This document shows, one piece after another, positions 43,927 to 52,639 of a DNA stretch of 64,000 bases. The stretch comes from Paractinoplanes toevensis (GTDB lineage: Bacteria; Actinomycetota; Actinomycetes; Mycobacteriales; Micromonosporaceae), in assembly GCF_018332695.1 (NCBI RefSeq), contig NZ_BOQN01000062.1:1-64000 (forward strand), read 5' to 3'. Numbering within the stretch: the first letter of the stretch is position 1; every line of letters starts with the position of its first letter. Both the position numbers and the translations under genes were made by a program. Below the pieces are notes generated by a model. It was not told where the DNA came from. It ran no database searches and saw only the letters and a list, made by a program, of their open reading frames with translations.

Positions 43927-44904
43927 TCAGGAGTTGACGACGACTACCTCGTAGGTGGGCGAGGTTGATGGGATGCCGGACTCGAAATGCGCGTTCACCG
44001 CGGCGAGGCGGTCGCCGAACAATGCGGCGGTGGTGGGGAAGCCGAAGGCAGGGCTGCTGATCACCTTGGTCTGCACGCCTTGGGTCAGGCTGCTGTTCAG
44101 CTGGAATCGCACTATCAGGTTGTCGGCAGCCCGTACCGCCCACAGCCGGTGCCCGTCAAGCACGAGACCGTCGACATTGGGTACATCAATGCCTTGGATC
44201 TCGTCGCTGGCGCCGGTAGCCGGGTTGACCCTGTAGAGCCGGCCGGTGGGGGTGTGGGCAACGATCAGCGTGCGGCCGTCGGGTGCGGCCACGATCCCGT
44301 TGAGGTTGACTGTGCCGCTTGTGTCTGCGGCCGGTCCGGTGACCATCAGCGTGCGGGCAGCGCCTAGCCTGCCGTGTCCGTCGACGGGAATGAAGAAGAG
44401 TTTCGCCTCTGCAGAGTCGGTGAGCCATGCGCCCTCGGCCGTAACCGCCACGTCGTTGATGAGATCGCCGTCTGGGGCGAGTTGGTAGGTCGCTAGAAGG
44501 GCGCCGGTACGGAGGTTGTAGACGTACGCCTGGCCGCTGAAGCTGCCGGCGACGAAGAGCAAACCGTGGCGGACGTCAGCCTTCAAGCCAGCCGCCTGGC
44601 TTCCATCGGGGGCGTCGATGAACTTCTCCACGGCTCCGCTACGGATGTCGCCGCGGAAGATGTCGCCGTTGAACAGATCAGTCGCGTAGAAGGTCGGCCC
44701 CGCGCCAGCGGCTACGCCCTCGGCGGACGTGGCCCCTGGCAGGCCGATAACCCGGGGAACCCCGACCACGCTGTAGGTAGCGATGGTGGCCGCGGCGCCA
44801 AGAGCCGGCACCGCTGAGGCACCAAGAAATCCGAGCGCCAGTACCGGCACCACCGCACCCTGCAGCAACCGAGCGATTCGAGGATTTCTGTTTTTGCTGG
44901 ACAC
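43927..44904 (-). CDS. Exported SMP-30/NHL-like beta-propeller protein
   Basis: About 325 residues. The chosen GTG at 44904 has TGGAG five bases upstream and gives a typical signal peptide (MSSKNRNPRIARLLQGAVVP, then an Ala/Leu core ending VPALGA). The rest is made of propeller repeats (GPTFYATDLFNGDIFRGDIR; AYVYNLRTGALLATYQLAPD; GTVNLNGIVAAPDGRTLIVA; GRLYRVNPATGASDEIQGID). Such folds include lactonases and sugar-acid hydrolases, but no catalytic set can be assigned. It lies within the exported-enzyme cluster. Alternative ATG starts at 44919 and 44952 lack a good ribosome site. Confidence 0.75.
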   Translation of the reverse strand: MSSKNRNPRIARLLQGAVVPVLALGFLGASAVPALGAAATIATYSVVGVPRVIGLPGATSAEGVAAGAGPTFYATDLFNGDIFRGDIRSGAVEKFIDAPDGSQAAGLKADVRHGLLFVAGSFSGQAYVYNLRTGALLATYQLAPDGDLINDVAVTAEGAWLTDSAEAKLFFIPVDGHGRLGAARTLMVTGPAADTSGTVNLNGIVAAPDGRTLIVAHTPTGRLYRVNPATGASDEIQGIDVPNVDGLVLDGHRLWAVRAADNLIVRFQLNSSLTQGVQTKVISSPAFGFPTTAALFGDRLAAVNAHFESGIPSTSPTYEVVVVNS

Positions 44905-45403
44905 GTCTACTCCAGTCATTGATGGAACGGAACTCGCGGTCTTTGCGGGCACCGCTGCGAGCGAGCCCTACGCCAGAGGCTGGGCGGGACAGCCTGTACT
45001 CCAGCGCCGGGCCGGTGTAACGACAGCTACGCCAGCGGATGGCGTAGCCGGCACGGCCTTGCTGGGGATTTGCATCACGGCCGCATTGACGACTGCCGGA
45101 TCGCCGGGCAACGTATCCCAGAGTCAATGGGGCTTGCGCGATCGAGGGCGCACAGCCGTTATGCCGGGCTGAGCAGCACATCTCGGAGCGGTCACCGCGG
45201 CGCAACCCGCAGCGCCCATTTGGCCGCCGACATATGACGGCCGGTCCCCGTTTGCAAGCTCGTACGCCTCGGTCGAGTGACGTTTCGCGGAGCGCCAGCG
45301 GCAACGAAGTAACACCAATTTGCGTAGGCGGGCCGCGCGGGGTTCCAACCCTGTCGGCGCCACCGGGCTCGTCGCGCCGGTGACGCCGATCATCGACGAG
45401 TCG
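44905..45403. other. Stretch without a confident gene
   Basis: It separates the end of the second metallo-hydrolase gene from the propeller gene start. No supported gene or hairpin; open frames here are Arg-rich and lack ribosome sites. Confidence 0.3.
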
Positions 45404-46483
45404 TCAGTCGTGGACGCTCATTTCGAAGCCCTGGTTGAGCCGGGCAGACTCCAGCAACGCGAACGCAATCGACTCGGTGTTGACATCGACCGCGCCGAGC
45501 CGGCCGAGGTACTTCTTGATTACCGGCTCCGCCGCGACGGAGGAAACATAGTTGAGGTGATGCTTCACCGCCGCCCAAGCGTTGGCGCCGTATTTGGCAT
45601 AGAACGGCGTCGGGTCGACGGTGGTCAGTGCCCGCCGGACCTCGATGTTGAGGTCGGCCATGTACGCGTCGTGGAGCTGTACGTCCCGCCGGGTTCCGAC
45701 ACGGCCCAGGTGCCCCCCGAGAAAGTGTTTCCAGGGAAGCTCGAGCGCCTTCGCCGATGCGGCGACGGAACCTGGCACATCCTCGCTGAGATTGAGGTTG
45801 GAGAACGGGACCCAGCCGGGGTAGGCGATGTCGACTAGGACGAGCGCGTCGTGGCCGGGCAGGTGGATATAGATGTTGTCGGGGGTGTGGTTCTCGCCGA
45901 ACCAGTGAAGTTCGATGCGCTCACCGCCGATGTGCAACGTGCGGTGGTCGTCGAAGGTCTCCTCCGGCGCCGGCTTCTTGGGGTCGTTGTCGCGCTTGAG
46001 CAGTCGGCGGGTTTCGCTGTGGCCGATACGGGCGATGTTTTTGCCGAAGATGGAAGAAGCGCCGGCGTGGTCCGAGTGATGGTGCGTGTAGATGAGGTGT
46101 GTGACCTTGTTGGGTAGGCCGAGGGGCTTGGTGACCTCGTCGATCGCGCGCTGGATGTTGTGCCCGAGGGTCGGTGGGGCGTCGAGCAGGACGACCCCGT
46201 CGCGGGTGGCGATGAACGCGGACAGGTAGTCGGTGTCCGTGACGAAGTAAAGATTGCGGCTGACCTTTCCGACCGCGTAGCCCAGGCTGTTGACCGGCTT
46301 CCCCAGCGATGACGGCGGGATCGGCGCGTAGTCCGGCAGGTCGTTCGGGTCCTCGGCAGTTGCCCCGGCCGAAGCGAATGCGGCGGCGGGCGTGGCGAGG
46401 GCCGCCGCGGCGGAGCCGGCCACGGGGGCCGCGGCCAAAGCTGCGGCGCCGGCAAGGAAGCTTCGGCGTGTGCTGTTGTCCAT
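45404..46483 (-). CDS. Tat-exported metallo-beta-lactamase-fold hydrolase, second copy
   Basis: 359 residues, MDNSTRRSFLAGAAALAAAP as a twin-arginine signal, mature start near residue 38. The metal motif is IYTHHHSDHAGASSIFGKNI. The segments DLPDYAPIPPSSLGKP, GVVLLDAPPTLGHNIQRAID and HIGHSETRRLL-like text are shared with the 36476-37543 protein, so the two are paralogues that diverged substantially. A perfect TTGCTT-type operator lies about 60 bases upstream of the start, which the first copy lacks. The substrate is unknown; possibly lactones or aryl esters. Confidence 0.86.
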   Translation of the reverse strand: MDNSTRRSFLAGAAALAAAPVAGSAAAALATPAAAFASAGATAEDPNDLPDYAPIPPSSLGKPVNSLGYAVGKVSRNLYFVTDTDYLSAFIATRDGVVLLDAPPTLGHNIQRAIDEVTKPLGLPNKVTHLIYTHHHSDHAGASSIFGKNIARIGHSETRRLLKRDNDPKKPAPEETFDDHRTLHIGGERIELHWFGENHTPDNIYIHLPGHDALVLVDIAYPGWVPFSNLNLSEDVPGSVAASAKALELPWKHFLGGHLGRVGTRRDVQLHDAYMADLNIEVRRALTTVDPTPFYAKYGANAWAAVKHHLNYVSSVAAEPVIKKYLGRLGAVDVNTESIAFALLESARLNQGFEMSVHD

Positions 46484-46543
46484 CCCTGGACTCCTTCGAA
46501 ACTGGTCTCTTCACGTACTTGAAGTCACCGTAAGCACGCTGAT

Positions 46544-46559
46544 TTGCTTTCGCAAGCAA
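46544..46559. promoter_or_regulatory. TTGCTT operator copy before second metallo-hydrolase
   Basis: TTGCTTTCGCAAGCAA has perfect 6+6 arms, located 61 bases upstream of the minus-strand gene that starts at 46483. Confidence 0.75.
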
Positions 46560-46716
46560 GTCGTTCCATTGGTCACAGTCGAAGTGGCCCGAAGCCGGCC
46601 GCGACCGTCGGTACTCCGTGACGAGTCTTACCAAGGGCTTACGTGCCGTAAGAGCCTCTGAGTGCCCGGACACCAACACGCGTCCGAGGAACACCGATGA
46701 CTCAGGAAGCAGACCG

Positions 46717-47838
46717 ATGAACAACACCACTCGCGCCGCTGCCGTCGCCGGCGCCGTCCTGGCCGCAACGGCCACCACCGCCGGGCCGGCCTCGGCGTCG
46801 ACCAGGCACCACCCGGCAGGTGGGGTCTTCGTCCAGACCAACGCACTGGACGGAAACTCGATCGTTGCTTTCGACGAGCACCTTCACGCGCTCGCCACGT
46901 ACTCGACCGGCGGCCGCGGCGGTCTTCAGACCGGAGCGGCCGCCGACCCCCTCGCCTCGCAGGGCTCACTCACGCTCGATCGGGAACACGGCCTGCTCTA
47001 CGCGGTCAACGCCGGAAGCAACACGATCACCGTCTTCGCCGTACGCGGTGCCCGACTCACCCGGCTGCAAGTGACCGGATCCGGCGGGGTCTTCCCGACC
47101 AGTGTCGCCGTGCACGGCAACCTGGTCTACGTCCTCAACACCCGCGACGGCGGCTCGGTCCAGGGCTTCCGCCGCATCGGGGACCGCCTGGTGCGGGTGC
47201 CGTCGTGGCACCGCTCGCTCGGCCTCGACGCCACCGCCACCCCGGAGTTCACACACTCCGCCGGGCAAGTCGCGTTCACCCCCGACGGCCGGCATCTGCT
47301 CATCACCACCAAGGCCAACACGAACGAGATCCTCGCCTTCGGCGTGGACCACACCGGCGGGCTGACGCTCGCCGCGGCGCACAACGTCGAAGCGGGCGCT
47401 GTTCCCTTCGCGGCGGCCTTCGACCGCTGGGGTCACGCCGTCGTCGCCGAAGCCGGCCCGAACGCCGCCGCCACCTTCTCCGTGCATCACGACGGCAGGC
47501 TCACTGCGCTGTCCTCGTCCCCGACGGGTGGCGCAGCGACGTGCTGGATCGTGGGCGTGAACGGCGTCTTCTACCTGTCCAACGCCGGCTCAGCGACCAT
47601 CAGCGCCTTCCGCACCCGCGCGGACGGCTCGCTGGAAAGCCTGGGCGCTGAGGCCACCGACGGTCCCGGTGCCGTCGACGCCACTGTTTCCCCCGACGGG
47701 CGGACGTTGTACGCCCAGACCGGCGGCGGCACGGACGGAGTCACCAAGTTCACCATCGCCCGAGACGGACGGCTGCACCGTGCGAGCTCGACGACGGTGC
47801 CGGGCGGCGCCAACTCTGAGGGCATTGCCGCCTTCTGA
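46717..47838 (+). CDS. Exported lactonase-family beta-propeller protein
   Basis: About 373 residues with a signal peptide (MNNTTRAAAVAGAVLAATAT, cleavage near ASA). Seven-blade lactonase/YncE-like repeats follow: VFVQTNALDGNSIVAFDEHL, LLYAVNAGSNTITVFAVRGA, AGQVAFTPDGRHLLITTKAN, VNGVFYLSNAGSATISAFRT and TVSPDGRTLYAQTGGGTDGV. The family includes 6-phosphogluconolactonase and cis-carboxymuconate cyclase. Here the exported location suggests a lactone-opening or scaffold role. GGAAGC precedes the ATG. A strong hairpin ends the unit. It is divergent from the second metallo-hydrolase. Confidence 0.8.
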   Translation: MNNTTRAAAVAGAVLAATATTAGPASASTRHHPAGGVFVQTNALDGNSIVAFDEHLHALATYSTGGRGGLQTGAAADPLASQGSLTLDREHGLLYAVNAGSNTITVFAVRGARLTRLQVTGSGGVFPTSVAVHGNLVYVLNTRDGGSVQGFRRIGDRLVRVPSWHRSLGLDATATPEFTHSAGQVAFTPDGRHLLITTKANTNEILAFGVDHTGGLTLAAAHNVEAGAVPFAAAFDRWGHAVVAEAGPNAAATFSVHHDGRLTALSSSPTGGAATCWIVGVNGVFYLSNAGSATISAFRTRADGSLESLGAEATDGPGAVDATVSPDGRTLYAQTGGGTDGVTKFTIARDGRLHRASSTTVPGGANSEGIAAF

Positions 47839-47848
47839 CCCGGCCCGC

Positions 47849-47882
47849 GGTAGGGGCCGCATCGGAAGATGCGGCCCCTACC
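47849..47882 (+). terminator. Strong hairpin after lactonase-family gene
   Basis: GGTAGGGGCCGCATC and its exact complement (15 bp) with a 4-base GGAA loop, 10 bases after the stop codon. Confidence 0.92.
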
Positions 47883-48315
47883 AGCAACGGCACCTGTCGG
47901 ACAGTTTCAGTCGCACCACGTGCCGACCAAACCACGTGCTGGCCGAAGGCGGCCGGCAGGCCGGATGGATCTCTGCCCTGTAGTTGCAGGGCGGCCGAAC
48001 GAGAACGGCCACGCCGGCTCCGCATCGGTCTCCCGGCATCAGCTCTGACCAGTAGACGCTCGTCCGGCCCCTTGTGCCGGCTCTCGTCGTTATGCCGCCA
48101 CCTCCGGGCCATACGGTCTGGTGCGTCGGATCGGCTACTCGACGATGGAAGGTCCGGAAGCACACCAGCCCCTTTGGTGGGCGTGCGCCCCGAGGCGTCC
48201 CGGCCGAGCAGCAAAGCGTTGACGAACGGTCGCCGACGTGGCTACCTCTCCGAGCTCACCTTGGGCTGGCCGCCTTGGCCGCATCGGTGCTGGCTTGGTG
48301 TGCATGTCGTACCAC
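47883..48315. other. Stretch without a gene
   Basis: Between the lactonase terminator and the end of the HxlR gene I find no frame worth calling. Confidence 0.35.
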
Positions 48316-48801
48316 TCACCGCAGGCCTTTGACGAACGTGCGGTCAGGGTCGGCGGCGATGCTCACCTCATCGACGGCGGCAGTGCGCCCGTCCTCGGCC
48401 ACGAAGGCGACTCGCACCGGGCGCTCGTCGGCGACGCGACGACGGCCATATGCGGGCGGGTCCCCCGGCGAGCGTAAATGGTCGTCGCCCCACTGCTGCA
48501 AGGCCCCGAGTACCAGGCGCAGCTCACGCCCTGCAACGGTCAGGTGGTAGTCGACCCGCGTGCGCGCACCCGCCACGCGATACTCGCGAGGTTCGAGCAC
48601 ACCAGCGGCCACCAGGGTCGTCAGTCGCGCCGTGAGGACCTGCGGCGAGAGGCCCAGCGCGGACTGGAAATCGGCGAATCGGGTGGTGCCGGAGTGCGCC
48701 TGCCGCAGGATGAGCAGACTCCAGCGCTCTCCCACGACTGCGAGGCTTCGCTCGATGGAGCACAGCGCGTCGGGCGCAACATACGGTTTGCGGGCAGTCA
48801 C
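48316..48801 (-). CDS. HxlR family transcriptional regulator
   Basis: 161 residues from a GTG (VTARKPYVAPDALCSIERSL). The winged helix-turn-helix is typical: VGERWSLLILRQAHSGTTRF, ADFQSALGLSPQVLTARLTT, LEPREYRVAGARTRVDYHLT. The C-terminus carries an extra 45 residues (VADERPVRVAFVAEDGRTAA), as in many two-domain HxlR proteins. It begins 8 bases after the enoyl-CoA hydratase stop on the same strand, so the two form an operon and the hydratase is the likely target. No cysteine-based sensing motif stands out. Confidence 0.87.
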   Translation of the reverse strand: MTARKPYVAPDALCSIERSLAVVGERWSLLILRQAHSGTTRFADFQSALGLSPQVLTARLTTLVAAGVLEPREYRVAGARTRVDYHLTVAGRELRLVLGALQQWGDDHLRSPGDPPAYGRRRVADERPVRVAFVAEDGRTAAVDEVSIAADPDRTFVKGLR

Positions 48802-48808
48802 GGCCGCG

Positions 48809-49648
48809 TCATACTTCGGTGGGCTCGACCGGTGTTCCAGCGATGCGAGCCCCCAGGTCGAGTTCGAAGTTGCCGGGCTGCTGGAAACCGGCCGTGAAAA
48901 GCCGGGCGAAACGCTCCTGCATGCCAGGCCGTCGCAGGCTCCGGCCGAACGCCTGATGGCCCGGCGGAAACTCGGCTTCCGGCGGCAGCGAAGCCACATC
49001 GACCAGCTCCTTGGTCTCACGGACCGCGGTCTTGTCGAAGCCAGCCACGCGGCGGGCGAACGCGTCGGTGAAGGCGTCGAGCTCGGCGTCCGGGACGACA
49101 CGGTTGACGTAGCCGTACGCGGCGGCCACGCCGGCCGGGAAGTCGTCCGCACCCAGCAGGATCTCCAGGGCCCGGCCCCGGCCGACCAGTCGAGGCAGCC
49201 GTGCCATAGGGCCGCCACCGGGCACCGCTCCTGCGGCGACCTCGAACTGGCCGAGGACCGCACGGTCACCTGCGAACCGGACATCCGTGGCGAGTACGAA
49301 TTCGCTGCCCGCTCCGCGGGCCCGGCCGCGCACGGCCGAGACAGTCAGCAGAGGCAGGCGGCTCAGTCGGATGAGATTGTCGAGGTAGGGGTCAAGTCCT
49401 GTCGGCGTGGGCGGCAGCGCTGCGATGCGATCGCGGCCCGAGCGCACGTCCCAGTGCGCCATGAAGTAGTCCGGGTTGCTGCTGGTGAACACCGCAACGG
49501 TCAACGCGGGTTCCTGCTCCATCCGGGTCAGCAGTCCGGCGAGCTCGACGACGGTGTTCTCGTCAAGCAGGTTGAGCGGGCCATTGGCGAATGAGATGCG
49601 CCAGTACGCGGAGGAGATCTCGTCGACCTCGAATTGTGTGCTTGTCAT
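48809..49648 (-). CDS. Enoyl-CoA hydratase/isomerase family protein
   Basis: 279 residues with the crotonase fold: WRISFANGPLNLLDENTVVE, the oxyanion-hole segments MAHWDVRSG and RGRARGAGSEFVLATDVRFA, then GAVPGGGPMARLPRLVGRGR. The usual catalytic Glu positions are not both obvious, so the reaction (hydratase, isomerase or hydrolase) is open. It acts in the cytosol on acyl-CoA. It is co-transcribed with the HxlR regulator. Its C-terminal third is duplicated as a fragment at the island border (22741-22980). Confidence 0.85.
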   Translation of the reverse strand: MTSTQFEVDEISSAYWRISFANGPLNLLDENTVVELAGLLTRMEQEPALTVAVFTSSNPDYFMAHWDVRSGRDRIAALPPTPTGLDPYLDNLIRLSRLPLLTVSAVRGRARGAGSEFVLATDVRFAGDRAVLGQFEVAAGAVPGGGPMARLPRLVGRGRALEILLGADDFPAGVAAAYGYVNRVVPDAELDAFTDAFARRVAGFDKTAVRETKELVDVASLPPEAEFPPGHQAFGRSLRRPGMQERFARLFTAGFQQPGNFELDLGARIAGTPVEPTEV

Positions 49649-49889
49649 GGTCTTGAGCTAACCAGGCTGGCTTCCAAAAAGGTAGTCAGGGTGACGATGC
49701 CCGCACGCAGGTAAGACAACGAGGAACTACCGTCGACGCCATGTACATCAGTACGCGTTTCGCGGCGTCAACACGCTCGTCACCCTCGGCGTATGCGGTG
49801 GAAGGCTACTGCGCTGAGAAAACCTGCCTTCTCGGTCAGAACGAGGCCGAAGTCACCCGGAGTCCACTTTCGGCTGAGCGACGCCCGAT
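49649..49889. other. Promoter region of the hydratase operon
   Basis: No gene is visible. It joins the hydratase start with decayed LLM sequence downstream. Confidence 0.3.
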
Positions 49890-50045
49890 GGTCCACCTCC
49901 GCACCTTCCGGCCCGCCCCGGGAAGACGGTCTTCGCATTGGACGGGTACAGCGGCTGGCGGTTGATCGCAGGCTTGGTGTCGGCTGCTCGATCGCCGAGT
50001 CCACCGAGACGTGCCGCCTGGCGTCGAGCGGGATGCCACCCTCAT
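49890..50045 (+). pseudogene. Highly decayed LLM oxidoreductase fragment
   Basis: At the DNA level this follows the intact LLM gene from its PPLHLPVRL coding segment to past GLGVGWSIDEF. Short exact blocks are CACCTTCCGG and GATCGC, with GTGTCGGCTG near 49978 and matching spacing throughout. Small insertions and deletions break the frame. It is the second of three LLM copies (30226 intact, 55930 decayed). Confidence 0.55.
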
Positions 50046-50141
50046 AAAGTCCCGGCCGGCGCCGCGACTGCCGGGGTCGCCGAGAAGCTCAGGCGTGGAA
50101 AGTGCTGCGAGCTTGCTTGTCAGCGACGGATGAGCCTGTTC

Positions 50142-50303
50142 TTACGTAGGGACTGCGGTCTCGACGCCGATCCGGGTTTCGGCGGACGGTTGAGCCGCAA
50201 ACGACGCGCGGAAGACCCCGTCGAGTTCCGTCAAATGCGCGGCATTGGCGACTACGCGGTATCCAGGCCCGTTGTAGGAATCGAGCACCGTGTCGGATGT
50301 CAT
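50142..50303 (-). CDS. Small 53-residue protein in redoxin operon
   Basis: The ATG lies 9 bases after the redoxin stop codon, with GAAGGA overlapping that stop, so translation is well supported. The protein reads MTSDTVLDSYNGPGYRVVAN, then AAHLTELDGVFRASFAAQPS and AETRIGVETAVPT. The end weakly recalls the tail of RidA/YjgF-type proteins, which is not enough to assign it. It may be a truncated gene or a genuine small partner of the redoxin and aldo/keto reductase. Confidence 0.5.
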   Translation of the reverse strand: MTSDTVLDSYNGPGYRVVANAAHLTELDGVFRASFAAQPSAETRIGVETAVPT

Positions 50304-50312
50304 GAGTGTCCT

Positions 50313-50780
50313 TCAACCGGCTGCTGCCGTTGCTGACAGCACGTCGGCAGGGGTAAGCCGGCCCGCCGTGCCGCTGGCGTAGACACTGACGAGAAGGTGG
50401 CCGGTGGGGTCTATGAGGAAGCCGGCGGGTTGGAGGTACCGGGGATCGTCGTTGTCGAATGCGCCGGTCAGCTCGGCTATTTCGATGGTGTTGGCACTGT
50501 GTCCGACTGGATAGGTCAGCCCCAACGCTGCAACCATCGTGGTCGTGACCGGCTCACCGTCGACGGAGAGGGCGAACACCCGGACGCCTGCGGCGGTCAG
50601 CTCGGGCATAGCTTGCTGAAACGCTGCCAATTGCACGTTGCAGTCAGCGCACCAGGCGCCCCGGTAGAAAAGGACGACACCCATGTCGCCCTCGAGCGCA
50701 CCGGGTAGCTGCAGCGAGGCACCGTCGGGCAGCCTCAGGGTCACGGCCGGGAACTCATCGCCGGGATGCAGCATTGTCAT
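50313..50780 (-). CDS. AhpC/TSA-type redoxin
   Basis: 155 residues of thioredoxin fold: MTMLHPGDEFPAVTLRLPDG, VVLFYRGAWCADCNVQLAAF with a CxxC at about residues 43-46, and QPAGFLIDPTGHLLVSVYAS. It likely reduces peroxides or disulfides in the cytosol. The ATG overlaps the aldo/keto reductase stop by 4 bases (ATGA), and the small 53-residue gene follows. The set of three is one operon under a TTGCTT-type operator. Confidence 0.87.
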   Translation of the reverse strand: MTMLHPGDEFPAVTLRLPDGASLQLPGALEGDMGVVLFYRGAWCADCNVQLAAFQQAMPELTAAGVRVFALSVDGEPVTTTMVAALGLTYPVGHSANTIEIAELTGAFDNDDPRYLQPAGFLIDPTGHLLVSVYASGTAGRLTPADVLSATAAAG

Positions 50781-51646
50781 GACGGCGATACTCCGAAGGC
50801 CCGGTTCAATCGCTCGACGCTGGCGTCATCGAGCGTGATGTCGCGGACAGCCAAGTTCTCGGCGAGATGCCCGAGGCTCGATGTCCCGGGGATGAGCAGG
50901 ACGTTCGGAGCCGCGCCGGCCACCCAAGCCAGCGCCACCTGCACCGGGCTGATGCCCAGAAGGCGGGACACGTCGCGTACGTCGGGATGCGCGACGATCG
51001 ACTGCCGCTGGCTTGCCGGAAATCCCAGGGGAGTGAACGGCACGAAGGCGATGCCCCGATCCGCGCATAGCCGCAGCACCGCGTCCGAGCCGCGCTCAAG
51101 CAGGCCGAACGAGTTCTGCACGCACACAACTTCGGTGATTGTCAGAGCCAGTAGCAGCTGCTCGGGCGAGACGTTGCTCAGACCGACGCCGTCGATCAAC
51201 CCGTCGTCACGGGCCTGCGCCATGACTTCAACCTGATCGGCGAATCGTGCGTCGGCCCCGCGGCCGCCCATCACCCGCAGGTTCACGGCGGCCAACCGGT
51301 CGACGCCAAGGACCGTCAGGTTGTCCTCGATCCCCTGGCGTAGTGCTCGCGGGTCATCCCAGGCGACGACGCCACCAGATGGTGTCCGACGGGCACCGAC
51401 CTTGCTCACCAGCACGAGATCCTCGGGGTACGGGTACAGAGCGTCGCGAATCAGCTCGTTGACGACCCTCGGCCCGTAGTAATCGGCGGTGTCGATGTGG
51501 TTGACGCCACCCTCCACGGCCCGGCGCAGGACTTCCAGCGCTATGTCCCGGTCTGCGGGTGGCCCGAACACTCCCGGCCCGGCGAGCTGCATGGCGCCAA
51601 AACCCACGCGATCGACGACGTGCCGAGCGATGGTGAACGTCTCCAT
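50777..51646 (-). CDS. Aldo/keto reductase
   Basis: About 289 residues starting METFTIARHVVDRVGFGAMQ. Catalytic-site segments: GVNHIDTADYYGPRVVNELI (Asp and Tyr of the tetrad), LVLVSKVGARRTPSGG (Lys), AAVNLRVMGGRG (usual His position is replaced, as in many bacterial members). The NADPH-binding end is ISPVQVALAWVAGAAPNVLL and IPGTSSLGHLAENLA. AAGGAGG precedes the ATG. A TTGCTT-type operator abuts the ribosome site. First gene of a three-gene operon with the redoxin. Confidence 0.92.
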   Translation of the reverse strand: METFTIARHVVDRVGFGAMQLAGPGVFGPPADRDIALEVLRRAVEGGVNHIDTADYYGPRVVNELIRDALYPYPEDLVLVSKVGARRTPSGGVVAWDDPRALRQGIEDNLTVLGVDRLAAVNLRVMGGRGADARFADQVEVMAQARDDGLIDGVGLSNVSPEQLLLALTITEVVCVQNSFGLLERGSDAVLRLCADRGIAFVPFTPLGFPASQRQSIVAHPDVRDVSRLLGISPVQVALAWVAGAAPNVLLIPGTSSLGHLAENLAVRDITLDDASVERLNRAFGVSPS

Positions 51647-51657
51647 CTCAACCTCCT

Positions 51658-51673
51658 TTGCTTGTGCAAGCAT
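51658..51673. promoter_or_regulatory. TTGCTT operator copy before aldo/keto reductase
   Basis: TTGCTTGTGCAAGCAT has one mismatch in the second arm. It adjoins the AAGGAGG ribosome site of the minus-strand gene starting at 51646, so a bound repressor would block transcription directly. Confidence 0.75.
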
Positions 51674-51747
51674 AGTAACTGGCCGGGTGGCGGTCGAGCA
51701 GCGGGTCACGCCGCGCACAGCGAGGTAGGACTCCCAAAGGACGGGCG

Positions 51748-52404
51748 ATGCAGCTGCGCGGCTATCGACTTCGTACGCTGGTGCTCGTGCCACTAGACGA
51801 CACCTCTGCGCAATGGCTCACCGAGCTCGGCGCTCAGGGCACTGTTCGAGATGACGCGCACGCGCGGCTGCACGCGCTCCTGCTACGGGCCGCGCGGGCC
51901 GAGGTGAATCGGCGGTCGAGGCGGCCAGCGATCGTCGGCGTCGAAGCGGACGACCTCGCCCACCAGGTCGCGGCCGACGCGATGCTCGCCATTCTCGGGA
52001 AGTTGTCCACCTTCCGGGGTGAGAGCCGATTCACCACTTGGGCGTACAAGTTCGTCGTCCTGGAGGTCTCGGCCAAGATCGCCCGGCACACGTGGACGAA
52101 ACAACCGCTGACACCGTTCGACGAATCCGACTGGGAACGAATACCGGACACTTTCGGTCTCTCGGCCGAACGAGAGGCCGAGTGGCGAGACTTGCTCGCC
52201 GCTTCTCGCTTCGCGATCGAAAATGAGCTGACCGAACATCAACGACGCGTTTTCAAGGCCGTTGTGCTCGACGGCCGGCCACTCGACGTGCTGTGCATCG
52301 AGTTGGACACCAACCGCAACGCGATTTATAAGACGCTGTTCGACGCCCGCCGTAGGTTACGCAAGACACTGGTCATCAAGGGCTACCTACCGGAGGATCG
52401 ATGA
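51748..52404 (+). CDS. ECF-type RNA polymerase sigma factor
   Basis: 218 residues. Region 2: VEADDLAHQVAADAMLAILG and KLSTFRGESRFTTWAYKFVV (core binding and -10 recognition). Region 4: LTEHQRRVFKAVVLDGRPLD and IELDTNRNAIYKTLFDARRR (-35 recognition helix). The ATG has AAAGGACG upstream; GTG codons at 51781 and 51787 are alternatives. A 72-codon gene with a zinc-binding HxxxCxxC motif overlaps its stop and is the probable anti-sigma factor. The pair is divergent from the aldo/keto reductase operon, a possible target. Confidence 0.88.
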   Translation: MQLRGYRLRTLVLVPLDDTSAQWLTELGAQGTVRDDAHARLHALLLRAARAEVNRRSRRPAIVGVEADDLAHQVAADAMLAILGKLSTFRGESRFTTWAYKFVVLEVSAKIARHTWTKQPLTPFDESDWERIPDTFGLSAEREAEWRDLLAASRFAIENELTEHQRRVFKAVVLDGRPLDVLCIELDTNRNAIYKTLFDARRRLRKTLVIKGYLPEDR

Positions 52405-52619
52405 AAGGCCGGGTTGGAGACCTCGACACCTTCTTGCGCACCGACCCGCGTGACGTCGGATGCGAAGAAGTCATCGAGATGCTGCACGTATATGCCGACC
52501 TACACGCTGCCGATCCCGAGGATGCCCGCGCCCGTTACCCCGGCATCGACGTCCACCTCCGAAGCTGCGGGCCATGCCTGACCGACTTCGAGGGCCTGCT
52601 CGAGCTGATCTCAGGCTAA
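52401..52619 (+). CDS. Putative zinc-binding anti-sigma factor
   Basis: 72 residues, ATG overlapping the sigma-factor stop (ATGA). HLRSCGPC near residues 52-59 matches the HxxxCxxC zinc anti-sigma motif, and the N-terminal helix (DVGCEEVIEMLHVYADLHAA) adds a further Cys. There is no membrane segment, so it would be a soluble anti-sigma factor, often redox sensitive in this class. Function is inferred from motif and position. Confidence 0.7.
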   Translation: MKGRVGDLDTFLRTDPRDVGCEEVIEMLHVYADLHAADPEDARARYPGIDVHLRSCGPCLTDFEGLLELISG

Positions 52620-52639
52620 ACGCGGGCCTGGAGGGACGC

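Noticed and set aside
45336..45375. A tRNA-like 3' end (GGGGTTCCAACCCTGTCGGC)
   Set aside because: The would-be T stem does not pair, and no anticodon arm lies upstream. It is a chance resemblance.
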